This document shows, piece after piece, positions 25,671-32,762 of a stretch of 32,762 bases of DNA. Position 1 is the stretch's first letter. Every line of letters begins with the position of its first letter. The translations under genes and the position numbers were made by a program. The notes under the pieces are model-generated. The model ran no database searches, was not told the DNA's origin, and worked only from the letters and a program-made list of their open reading frames with translations. Location: positions 1-32,762 of the forward strand of contig NZ_RHOE01000029.1 in NCBI RefSeq assembly GCF_003946385.1. Reading direction: 5' to 3'. Origin of the DNA: Loigolactobacillus zhaoyuanensis. GTDB lineage: Bacteria; Bacillota; Bacilli; Lactobacillales; Lactobacillaceae.

Positions 25671-28187
25671 ATGAGGTTTACTTTGAAAAACGATGAATTA
25701 TTTCAAACTGAAGTATTAAACTTTTTAACAGAACATGCGAACCGTTATTTTACTGCTGAAGAATTGGATCAACAGCTACATTTACGTAATGCAGCGGCCT
25801 TTAAGGTGCTGGTTCAAACCTTGACGCAATTACAACAAGATAAAAAAATTAAATTAAATGGTAGTGGTCATTTTGGCGTGGCGGTTGAACGTCAAAAAGT
25901 CAGCGGGGTTTTCCACGCCAATGATCGCGGCTTTGGTTTTATTAGTTATGATTTAGAATTACCGGATGTATACGTTTCAGCTGATAATACGAATTTTGCG
26001 TTAAATGGTGATGAAGTTGAAGCTGAAGTGATCAAGGCCGCAGTTCCTAATAGTGGTAAAGGTCCTGAAGGTAAGATCGTCAATATACTTAAGCGTAATT
26101 TCACCACAGTTGTCGGTGAATTCACGGGCTTTCCAACTAGTCAAGTGGCTAGTTCAGGTCAGTATGGCTATGTTAGTTTGACTCAACGTAGCTTACAGGA
26201 TGTTCCTGTAATTATCACTGATGAGGGCGTACAACCACAAGATGGCGACATGGTAGTTGTAGATATCACTAAATTTCCTAGCGAAGAAAATCCTAAGAGT
26301 ATGTTGGGGATCGCCAAGCAAGATCTTGGTAACAAAAACGCACCGGGTGTCGATATTTTATCGATCGTACATCGGCACGGTATTCCAACTGATTTTCCAA
26401 CCGAAGTTATGCAGGAAGCTAATGAAATTCCTAGTGAAGTTCAGCCAGCAGAAAAGCAAGGTCGGCGTGATCTAACGGATCAAGACTTTGTCACGATCGA
26501 TGGCGAAACTTCAAAAGATTTCGATGATGCGGTTGTGGTTTGGAAAATGGATAATGGTAATTATCATTTAGGTGTCAGTATTGCCGATGTAGCGCATTAT
26601 GTTACACCAGGAACTGCATTGAATGCTGAGGCTTTCGAGCGTGGAACTAGTACTTATTTAACTGACCGCGTATTGCCCATGTTGCCAGAACGCTTGTCTA
26701 ATGGCATTTGCTCCTTGAATCCACAAGTTGAACGTTTAACGATGACTTGTGAAATGGAAGTTGATCCTAAAGGTAAGATCGTCAAACACGAAATCTTCCC
26801 AGCAGTTATTAAAAGTGCAGCCCGGATGACTTACAAGGCCGTTAATCAAATTTTGGATGACAATGACGCCGAAGTACGAGCTGAATACGCTAATTTAGTG
26901 CCAATGTTTGAACAAATGGGTACCTTGCACAAGATTTTATTCCAAATGCGGCATGATCGAGGGGCAATTGATTTTGACCGTCCCGAGGCTAAAATTATTG
27001 TTGATAGCGACGGTCATCCAACTGATATCGTTGTTAGTGATCGTGGGACTAGTGAACGGATGATCGAATCCTTCATGCTAGCGGCTAACGAAACCGTAGC
27101 CGAACATTATAGTCGTTTACACGTACCTTTCGTGTACCGGGTCCATGAAACGCCTGACAGCGAAAAAATGCGCGCTTTCTATGAATTCATTAATAACATT
27201 GGTGTAGTCGCTAAAGGTGATAGCCAAAACATCAAACCACGGATGCTGCAAGCTGTTTTGGCCAAGGTTCAAGGTCAACCAGTTGAGCCAGTTATCCAAA
27301 TTATGATGTTACGGAGTATGAAGCAAGCTAAGTATGCTGATCAACAATTAGGCCATTTTGGGATCGCGGCTTCATACTATACGCATTTTACGTCACCAAT
27401 TCGGCGTTACCCTGATTTAATGGTTCATCGCTTGATTCATTGGTACGAAGAAAATGGTGTTGGCGAAGAAGCACAAGAGCAATATCGTGATCAATTAGCC
27501 GACATTGCTAAGCATAGTTCTGAAATGGAACGCCGCTCGATCGATGCCGAACGTGACACTGATGATTTGAAAAAATCAGAATATATGTTGCCACATGTGG
27601 GTGAAGAATTTGATGCCGTTGTTAGTTCGGTTACTAAGTTTGGCTTATTCATCGAGTTACCTAATACAGTTGAAGGCTTAGTCCATATTTCAACCATGGG
27701 CGATGATTACTATAACTTTGTTGAAAGCTATATGGCAATGGTTGGCGAACATACCAAAAAGACTTATCGGGTTGGCCAACCAGTTAAGGTGACGTTAACT
27801 GACATTGATATGGATCAAAGCCAGATCAACTTTAAGTTATTACCTGATGAAAACACGCCAACGAGTGATCTCGGTGACTTAGTTGAGCGGCCAAAGCCAC
27901 GCCGTAATTTCCAACGACGTGAGGGCAGCAACAACCGGCGTCCTGGCAGTAGCCAAAGTCATGGCAATAGTCGTGGTGGTTATAAGGGTAACCGTAGTAG
28001 CAGTCAAACGAGTAATCATAATCGGTCAGGCGCAAACAATGGTGGTAATCGGCAAGGTACCACTAACAATGGCAACCGTAACCACTCAAGTACCACTAGT
28101 AGCAACCGCAATCAGCATAATGGTAGCAACAATGCGAGTCATCCATTTACGATTCGCAACAATCAAAATCACGATAGCCATAAATAA
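25671..28187 (+). CDS. rnr: Ribonuclease R with a long low-complexity tail
   Basis: 3'-5' exoribonuclease of structured RNA, also used in trans-translation quality control. 838 residues: an N-terminal helix-turn-helix-like region, cold-shock domains (VSGVFHANDRGFGFIS near 77-92), the RNB catalytic domain with DGETSKDFDD (277-286) carrying the metal-binding aspartates, and an S1 domain (EFDAVVSSVTKFGLFIEL). From about residue 740 the tail is almost only Asn, Ser, Gly, Arg, His, Gln and Thr and is probably disordered. The start is uncertain: ATG 25671, or TTG 25683 with GAGG six bases upstream. It is followed by smpB, its functional partner. Confidence 0.95.
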   Translation: MRFTLKNDELFQTEVLNFLTEHANRYFTAEELDQQLHLRNAAAFKVLVQTLTQLQQDKKIKLNGSGHFGVAVERQKVSGVFHANDRGFGFISYDLELPDVYVSADNTNFALNGDEVEAEVIKAAVPNSGKGPEGKIVNILKRNFTTVVGEFTGFPTSQVASSGQYGYVSLTQRSLQDVPVIITDEGVQPQDGDMVVVDITKFPSEENPKSMLGIAKQDLGNKNAPGVDILSIVHRHGIPTDFPTEVMQEANEIPSEVQPAEKQGRRDLTDQDFVTIDGETSKDFDDAVVVWKMDNGNYHLGVSIADVAHYVTPGTALNAEAFERGTSTYLTDRVLPMLPERLSNGICSLNPQVERLTMTCEMEVDPKGKIVKHEIFPAVIKSAARMTYKAVNQILDDNDAEVRAEYANLVPMFEQMGTLHKILFQMRHDRGAIDFDRPEAKIIVDSDGHPTDIVVSDRGTSERMIESFMLAANETVAEHYSRLHVPFVYRVHETPDSEKMRAFYEFINNIGVVAKGDSQNIKPRMLQAVLAKVQGQPVEPVIQIMMLRSMKQAKYADQQLGHFGIAASYYTHFTSPIRRYPDLMVHRLIHWYEENGVGEEAQEQYRDQLADIAKHSSEMERRSIDAERDTDDLKKSEYMLPHVGEEFDAVVSSVTKFGLFIELPNTVEGLVHISTMGDDYYNFVESYMAMVGEHTKKTYRVGQPVKVTLTDIDMDQSQINFKLLPDENTPTSDLGDLVERPKPRRNFQRREGSNNRRPGSSQSHGNSRGGYKGNRSSSQTSNHNRSGANNGGNRQGTTNNGNRNHSSTTSSNRNQHNGSNNASHPFTIRNNQNHDSHK

Positions 28188-28277
28188 GCTATAAGTAGTG
28201 CATGAGTCTTGTTATAGTTCTCGTGACTGATTTTTGCCATGGTAATAGACAATAATTGTGAAGTAGAGGTGATTGGA

Positions 28278-28745
28278 GTGGTAAAAAAAGCAAAATCAGC
28301 TGATAATGTTTTAGCACAGAATAAAAAAGCTCGTCACGATTACTCCATATTAGAAACCTATGAAGCTGGCTTAGTTTTGACGGGGACAGAAATTAAATCA
28401 GTTCGCAATGCACGAATTAATTTAAAGGACGGTTTTGCCCGCGTCCGTAATGGGGAAGTCTGGTTGGAAAATGTTCATATCAGTCCTTATGAGCAAGGAA
28501 ATCAGTTTAATGTCGATCCGTTACGGAATCGGAAATTATTACTGCGTAAAAAAGAAATTAAAAAGCTGTCTGAGGCGACTCAAGGTACGGGTGTTACCTT
28601 AGTCCCATTACGTGTCTACTTGAAGCATGGTTTTGCCAAGCTACTTTTGGGTGTGGCTAAGGGGAAGCATAACTATGATAAACGCGAAACGTTGAAACGC
28701 CGCGACCAAGATCGTGAGTTGCAACGTGAAATGAAGAATCGATAG
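28278..28745 (+). CDS. smpB: SsrA-binding protein SmpB
   Basis: 155 residues, the usual length. Binds tmRNA and delivers it to stalled ribosomes. Conserved: [22 protein letters not shown], the KLLLRK segment and the C-terminal [20 protein letters not shown], whose basic tail enters the mRNA channel. The GTG at 28278 was chosen because AGAGGTGAT (28266-28274) is an excellent RBS at the right distance and it gives the normal MVKKAK start; the frame opens at 28239 without an RBS. No tmRNA gene is in the window. Confidence 0.95.
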   Translation: MVKKAKSADNVLAQNKKARHDYSILETYEAGLVLTGTEIKSVRNARINLKDGFARVRNGEVWLENVHISPYEQGNQFNVDPLRNRKLLLRKKEIKKLSEATQGTGVTLVPLRVYLKHGFAKLLLGVAKGKHNYDKRETLKRRDQDRELQREMKNR

Positions 28746-28769
28746 CAAGAAATAAAATTTTGATACGCT

Positions 28770-28805
28770 AAAAGGCAATCTTCAATCTGGAGATTGCCTT
28801 TTTGT
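28770..28805 (+). terminator. Terminator after smpB
   Basis: AAAAGGCAATCTTC pairs with GGAGATTGCCTTTT (one U-G) around a 5-base loop, followed by T residues. Confidence 0.88.
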
Positions 28806-29176
28806 ATAGTTATTTTATAGATTTTAGTTAAACCAAATCAGGTAACGTCTATATTCTAATTTGAAGAAATTTTAATTATTTATGAGAAAGTTTAATGCTT
28901 GTAAGGTAATTCAACTAAAATGTTAGCTAAAATTAAAATATCATTTATTATATATTGAATTTAAACCGAAAATCTCATTATAATATAATGAAAATAATAC
29001 ATGAATAATGAAAACGTGTAATACAAACGCTTATATAGGGATGATTATTCAAATGGTGAAAAAATGATAGTGAAATATTGACATTGAAACTTGAGATAAA
29101 GCAGGTTAAGCTAACAATGATCAAACAAACCTTAAATTAAACTTAAATATTTTATGATTTTGTAGGGAGTGATCGT
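28806..29176. other. AT-rich intergenic region before the lectin gene
   Basis: About 370 bases without a gene. Apart from the promoter at 28955-28984 I see only AT-rich DNA and no convincing hairpin, riboswitch or ORF. A TTGACA at 29078-29083 has no matching -10. Confidence 0.5.
28955..28984 (+). promoter_or_regulatory. Promoter of the lectin/WxL pair
   Basis: TTGAAT (28955-28960), 18 bases, TATAAT (28979-28984). It would give a leader of about 185 bases. Confidence 0.55.
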
Positions 29177-31678
29177 TTGAAAAAACAATATAAATTTTTT
29201 TCGCTTTTGATCGTTTCTTTCTTGGCTATATTCTTTTATTTGGCTAAACCAGCTGTGGCAGCCCCAGACTATTCTTTCCCAGTAGCGCCGCCTGCATCTT
29301 CGCTAAAAGTGTCCGATCTTTTTGTAGTTAGCGGGGCTAAACCGGCTAATGTACCGAATAATTCACGATTGCCAGCTGATTATCCGCAGGCCGTGATCGT
29401 GACACCGAAAAATACTGTTTGGCAGGTTGGTGGTATTTGGTCGAAAAAGAAAATCGATTTAGCCGGTCCCTTTACGTATGACACGTGGCATTATTTTGGT
29501 GATAAAACAGGTCGCTATGGTGCCGCCGATGGAATGGCCTTCGTCTTACAAAATGATCCAGCAGGCCAATCAGCTTATGGTTCCCCGGGTGGTGGTTTAG
29601 GTGTTTATCCGTGGTCAACTGATGGCAGCAATCATATGATTTCCAACTATGTTCGAAATGCTTTGGCAATTGAAATGGACACTTGGTGGAATGTATCTGG
29701 TGTTGCAGATGATCAGTTTGATTTAGGAACTGCTAACACAGAAAATACTGGACACTTGGGAGTCGTTCGTCCAGGAGATACACCGCTGACAACAAAGAAT
29801 TCGTCACAGGTGGGGCATCTCCAATATATTCCGGTTAAAACACCGTTGGCCAATAATAAATGGCGTCATTTCCAAGTCTCTTGGGTACCTAAGGTAACTT
29901 ATGTTAATGGTATTCGGACACAGGGTGGTACGTTAACTTACACGTTAGATGATGATCCAACACAAGGTAGTTCTTATGAAGTCAAGGACGTTAATAAAGT
30001 TTTTGGTGGGACGCAAGTTTATTATGGCTATACCGGTGCTACCGGTGCTCATCCAACTTTTCAATCAGTCGCTTTATTGAAGGCCCCGCAAAGTGCCCAG
30101 CCAATTACGCTGAACTTTGTTGACAAAGATAGTGGCAGTCAAATTACGACGCCAATCACTATGGCGGGTGAGCCTGGCATTACTTGGGATGGCTCAAGTC
30201 GGCGCCAAGCGTGGATCCAAGATAGTAGTGGTAATTGGTATCACTATATCGGTGAGTACACGGCTAATACGCCTGACGGTAAAGACCAAGGGACTTTCTC
30301 TGCAACAGCTGGTTATGTCGTGAATTACAAATATGAAAAGAAACAACCGCCAGCTGACTTTGCACTAAGTAAGCAGGTGCGCAACGATAGTGCAGCTGAT
30401 CCGGTATTTAGTAACAAGGTCGAAGCTAAACCTGGAGATACAGTCACTTATCAGTTAGATTATGCTAATCTGACTGGCATCTCAAATGGTGAGATCAAAG
30501 ACCAACTTGATGCTGATTTGGAGTATCAAACAGGAAGCTTAAAGTTGGCTGATGACGATAATAATCATCAATTCACGCCAATTGATGATTCAGGCTTTAT
30601 AAGTGGGTCAACTATTAAGTTTCCTTATGCTTTGCAGTTAGGTCAAGGATTCTCGTTGCAATTTCAAGCTAAGGTCAAAGCTGATGCAGCTGGTGATCAA
30701 GATATTGATAATCAGGCCACTGCTAGTAATGGTAGCAATAGTGTAACGTCAAATACCGCAATTGTTCATTTACCGCAAGTTGATGGTTCCGTGACTTTTC
30801 GTTACCTTGACCGCGAGTCAGACATGAGTAACCCAACGAAATTATCGGCTGACGTTGTTGTAACTGGCCAGGTTGGTAAAGTAGTGTCTGCACTCAATTC
30901 AGATTTGATTCGGCCAAAAGCAATCAAAGATTGGACAGTTGTCGATTATACACAAGATATTGACTTATCGAGCGCAACTTACCAACAAGCTGAGAAAATA
31001 GATCCAACAATCAGCAAAGAAAACCAAGTGATCACGTATCGGTATGAGCGTGCGATGTTAAAACTTGATGCTGATCCAATTCTTGATTTTGGTCGCTTTT
31101 CAACTGCCCAATCTAATGAAACTTATTATTTAGGAACAGGTGATGGACAAAATGGTAAATTTCAACCCTATGGCGTCACCGTCAGTGATTTCTACGGCGT
31201 TGATGGTTGGCAGCTAAGTGTGCAACAGAACGGTCAGTTCAAATCTGATGTCGATCCAAATAGCACGAATCCTGACTTGACGACGGCACATGATCTAGAT
31301 GATGCTACACTACAATTTCAAGATGCAGCTGTTGAGCGGATAACTGGTAGTGATGATAGTGCGGCTACCGTTGATGACAGTGATTCAATGTCAACGTTAA
31401 CGGCATTTAACTTAAACCCTGCGGCAACCACTAGTTCAGTTGTTTTAACGCAAAGTAAACAGGGTCACTTCAAAGATACAATAACGCCAAGCGCATCATC
31501 TGGTAGTGATCCAGAAGGAACCAAGTATGATAACTCCGGTATTAATATTTGGCGCTTATCATTTGGTAGCGGAGATGATGCTAAATACGGGGTCGGACTG
31601 CATGTTCCGGACACAACTAAACGCTATCCAACTCATTACCAAACGACTTTGACCTGGACATTGGCATTAACACCATAG
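29177..31678 (+). CDS. Secreted L-type lectin / MucBP-like / WxL cell-wall protein
   Basis: 833 residues. Signal peptide (KKQYKFF, hydrophobic core, cleavage near AVAA-PDYS, residue 29). An L-type lectin domain spans about 40-305: ADGMAFVLQ (117-125) and the legume-lectin-like metal motif IEMDTWWN (165-172) with HLGVV beyond. Then a MucBP-like beta-grasp domain (about 308-388), a DUF11/isopeptide-type beta domain (about 393-535), a second MucBP-like domain (537-625) and a C-terminal WxL domain (627-833) with WQL at 678-680 and WTL at 827-829. WxL domains bind peptidoglycan non-covalently. Likely binds host or plant glycans; this is inference. The TTG start has GGGAG at about 8 bases. The next gene encodes its expected DUF916 partner. 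Confidence 0.88.
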   Translation: MKKQYKFFSLLIVSFLAIFFYLAKPAVAAPDYSFPVAPPASSLKVSDLFVVSGAKPANVPNNSRLPADYPQAVIVTPKNTVWQVGGIWSKKKIDLAGPFTYDTWHYFGDKTGRYGAADGMAFVLQNDPAGQSAYGSPGGGLGVYPWSTDGSNHMISNYVRNALAIEMDTWWNVSGVADDQFDLGTANTENTGHLGVVRPGDTPLTTKNSSQVGHLQYIPVKTPLANNKWRHFQVSWVPKVTYVNGIRTQGGTLTYTLDDDPTQGSSYEVKDVNKVFGGTQVYYGYTGATGAHPTFQSVALLKAPQSAQPITLNFVDKDSGSQITTPITMAGEPGITWDGSSRRQAWIQDSSGNWYHYIGEYTANTPDGKDQGTFSATAGYVVNYKYEKKQPPADFALSKQVRNDSAADPVFSNKVEAKPGDTVTYQLDYANLTGISNGEIKDQLDADLEYQTGSLKLADDDNNHQFTPIDDSGFISGSTIKFPYALQLGQGFSLQFQAKVKADAAGDQDIDNQATASNGSNSVTSNTAIVHLPQVDGSVTFRYLDRESDMSNPTKLSADVVVTGQVGKVVSALNSDLIRPKAIKDWTVVDYTQDIDLSSATYQQAEKIDPTISKENQVITYRYERAMLKLDADPILDFGRFSTAQSNETYYLGTGDGQNGKFQPYGVTVSDFYGVDGWQLSVQQNGQFKSDVDPNSTNPDLTTAHDLDDATLQFQDAAVERITGSDDSAATVDDSDSMSTLTAFNLNPAATTSSVVLTQSKQGHFKDTITPSASSGSDPEGTKYDNSGINIWRLSFGSGDDAKYGVGLHVPDTTKRYPTHYQTTLTWTLALTP

Positions 31679-31701
31679 ATCAAGAATATCGAGGGATGAA
31701 T

Positions 31702-32610
31702 TTGAAAAAGAAAATAGGAATTTATTTAATAGGTATAATTTTGGCCATGGCTAGTTTTGTTTTATTGCGGCCTGATCAAGCGTTTGCTGCGGTGACCACA
31801 GAACAGTCGGATTTTGAAATTCAGCCCATTCTACCGGATGAACAAGTAGATATGAGCTTAAATTATTTTAATTTAAGTTATCCGCGTGATGTCAAACGAA
31901 CTATTCGCATGCGGGTACAGAATTTTACCGACCATAAAATAGTGGTCCATTCTGATTTACGTAATGCTTACACTCAATCTGGTGGTGGCATCGACTTTAC
32001 CGCTAAAAAAACGGGGCTGGATTCGAGTCTGCAAACACCGTTTACCCAAGTTGCGAAGTTAACTAAAGGTGCTGAATTGATCAAGCTGAATCCTAAAGAA
32101 GTGAAGATAATATCGGCAACGATCCAAATGCCCAAGAAAGATTATCGCGGCATGATTTATGGTGATTGGCATTTTATTGAGTATGGCAATAAGGGAACTA
32201 AAGGTGCCAATGCAGTCGGTGGTAATTATGCTTACTCAGTTGGGATCATCCTTCAAGGGAGTCCGTACTTGAGTTATCCAGATTTAAAATATGTGGAAAC
32301 TAAGCCAATTTTATATCAGCGACATCCGGCGATGGGGATAAAATTACGTGATCCTAAAGTAATGGCGATCACTAAAGCAACCGTCAGTGCGGTTATTTTG
32401 AAAAAAGGTGTATTAGGTTCAACTCATTCTTTTAAGGCAACCAATGTTAGTATTGCACCTAATTCAACTTTGACACTGCCAATTTCTTGGAATTACGAGC
32501 AACTAAAGGCTGGCGAATATGAAATTCGCGTCAAAGTTAAAGGACAAAATTTTGCTAATAAATTTCCGCAAACTTGGCAATTTAAAAAGTGGATTGAAGT
32601 CAATATTTGA
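31702..32610 (+). CDS. DUF916/DUF3324 WxL-interacting protein lacking the C-terminal membrane anchor
   Basis: 302 residues. Signal peptide (MKKKIGIYLIGIILAMASF, cleavage near QAFAA). DUF916 follows (about 35-170: FEIQPILPDEQVD..LNYFNL, RMRVQNFT, GMIYGDW) and then DUF3324 (about 180-300). In the family the first domain binds peptidoglycan and the second the WxL protein. Most relatives end with a transmembrane helix and basic tail; here the stop comes directly after the second domain (QFKKWIEVNI), so the anchor is missing. The TTG at 31702 has GAGGGA at about 6 bases; the ATG at 31696 overlaps that RBS. It is 23 bases after the lectin gene, hence an operon. Confidence 0.85.
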   Translation: MKKKIGIYLIGIILAMASFVLLRPDQAFAAVTTEQSDFEIQPILPDEQVDMSLNYFNLSYPRDVKRTIRMRVQNFTDHKIVVHSDLRNAYTQSGGGIDFTAKKTGLDSSLQTPFTQVAKLTKGAELIKLNPKEVKIISATIQMPKKDYRGMIYGDWHFIEYGNKGTKGANAVGGNYAYSVGIILQGSPYLSYPDLKYVETKPILYQRHPAMGIKLRDPKVMAITKATVSAVILKKGVLGSTHSFKATNVSIAPNSTLTLPISWNYEQLKAGEYEIRVKVKGQNFANKFPQTWQFKKWIEVNI

Positions 32611-32646
32611 GACAGGTTTTAAGAGACATTCAGAACCGCGTTTACC

Positions 32647-32702
32647 TTCCACAGCTCAAATAAATCATTAATCGTGATTAATAACTTATTTGAACCATGG
32701 AA
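32647..32702. repeat. 56-bp imperfect palindrome downstream of the DUF916 gene
   Basis: Symmetric blocks: TTCCA / TGGAA, TCAAATAA / TTATTTGA and ATTAATC / GATTAAT around a central GT, with two internal mismatched stretches. 20 of 28 positions per half lie in perfect blocks. No T tract follows, so it is not an obvious terminator. The remaining bases to the window end show no gene I can support. Confidence 0.7.
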
Positions 32703-32762
32703 AGCATTAAATCAGGCGGCCATTTGGCTCGTAAGTGTTGCGATTTCAACTTGTAAGGGGGT

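Noticed and set aside
29078-29106. TTGACA at 29078 as the main promoter of the lectin gene
   Set aside because: No -10-like sequence at 16 to 18 bases; the upstream TTGAAT-18-TATAAT is better.
32611-32762. Short minus-strand frame at the right edge as a transposase C-terminus
   Set aside because: Only about 27 codons are open and no recognisable transposase motif is visible.

Overview
This window looks like a chromosomal segment of a low-GC Gram-positive lactic acid bacterium of the Lactobacillaceae. Three things point there: the gene order uvrB-uvrA ... rapZ-yvcK-whiA-clpP ... rpoN-cggR-gap-pgk-tpiA ... secG-rnr-smpB, the strong Shine-Dalgarno sequences with frequent TTG and GTG starts, and the WxL / DUF916 surface proteins. 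The species cannot be fixed from sequence alone. An rpoN gene together with argGH fits Lactiplantibacillus- or Loigolactobacillus-like lineages better than reduced dairy species, but this is inference.

Layout. Bases 1-150 are the end of an IS3-type element whose transposase start is cut by the window edge. An HD-domain hydrolase follows (262-897). Then comes an unusual 457-base leader in front of uvrBA: a promoter with a LexA (SOS) box, a terminator-like hairpin, and 3.5 copies of a 107-base tandem repeat that fold into hairpins, ending at the uvrB ribosome binding site. After uvrBA come argG-argH (arginine from citrulline) with ArgR-like sites, a small unknown membrane protein, and the rapZ-yvcK-whiA operon. 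Facing that operon are a DsbA-like protein with a CPYS motif and clpP, whose promoter overlaps a perfect CtsR site. Next are a TMEM175 channel, a short-chain dehydrogenase, tRNA-Arg(CCG), rpoN (sigma-54), and the glycolytic cluster cggR-gap-pgk-tpiA with a CggR operator and a structured gap-pgk spacer. asnA is read the other way behind an Asn T-box. The right part holds a ClC antiporter, secG, rnr (with a long low-complexity tail), smpB, and a surface pair: an L-type lectin/MucBP/WxL protein and a DUF916 protein without its usual C-terminal anchor. The window ends in a 56-base palindrome.

Working together. Much of the window is core physiology with readable regulation: SOS repair (LexA-uvrBA), proteostasis (CtsR-clpP, SmpB, RNase R), central carbon flux (CggR-gap-pgk-tpiA; no eno follows tpiA), envelope signalling (rapZ-yvcK-whiA) and amino acid supply (argGH, T-box asnA). 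The accessory parts are the IS end, the uvrB leader repeats and the WxL lectin pair. I see no clear new multi-gene defence or mobile system. The least explained signals are the uvrB leader repeats, the nested gap-pgk hairpins and the terminal palindrome.
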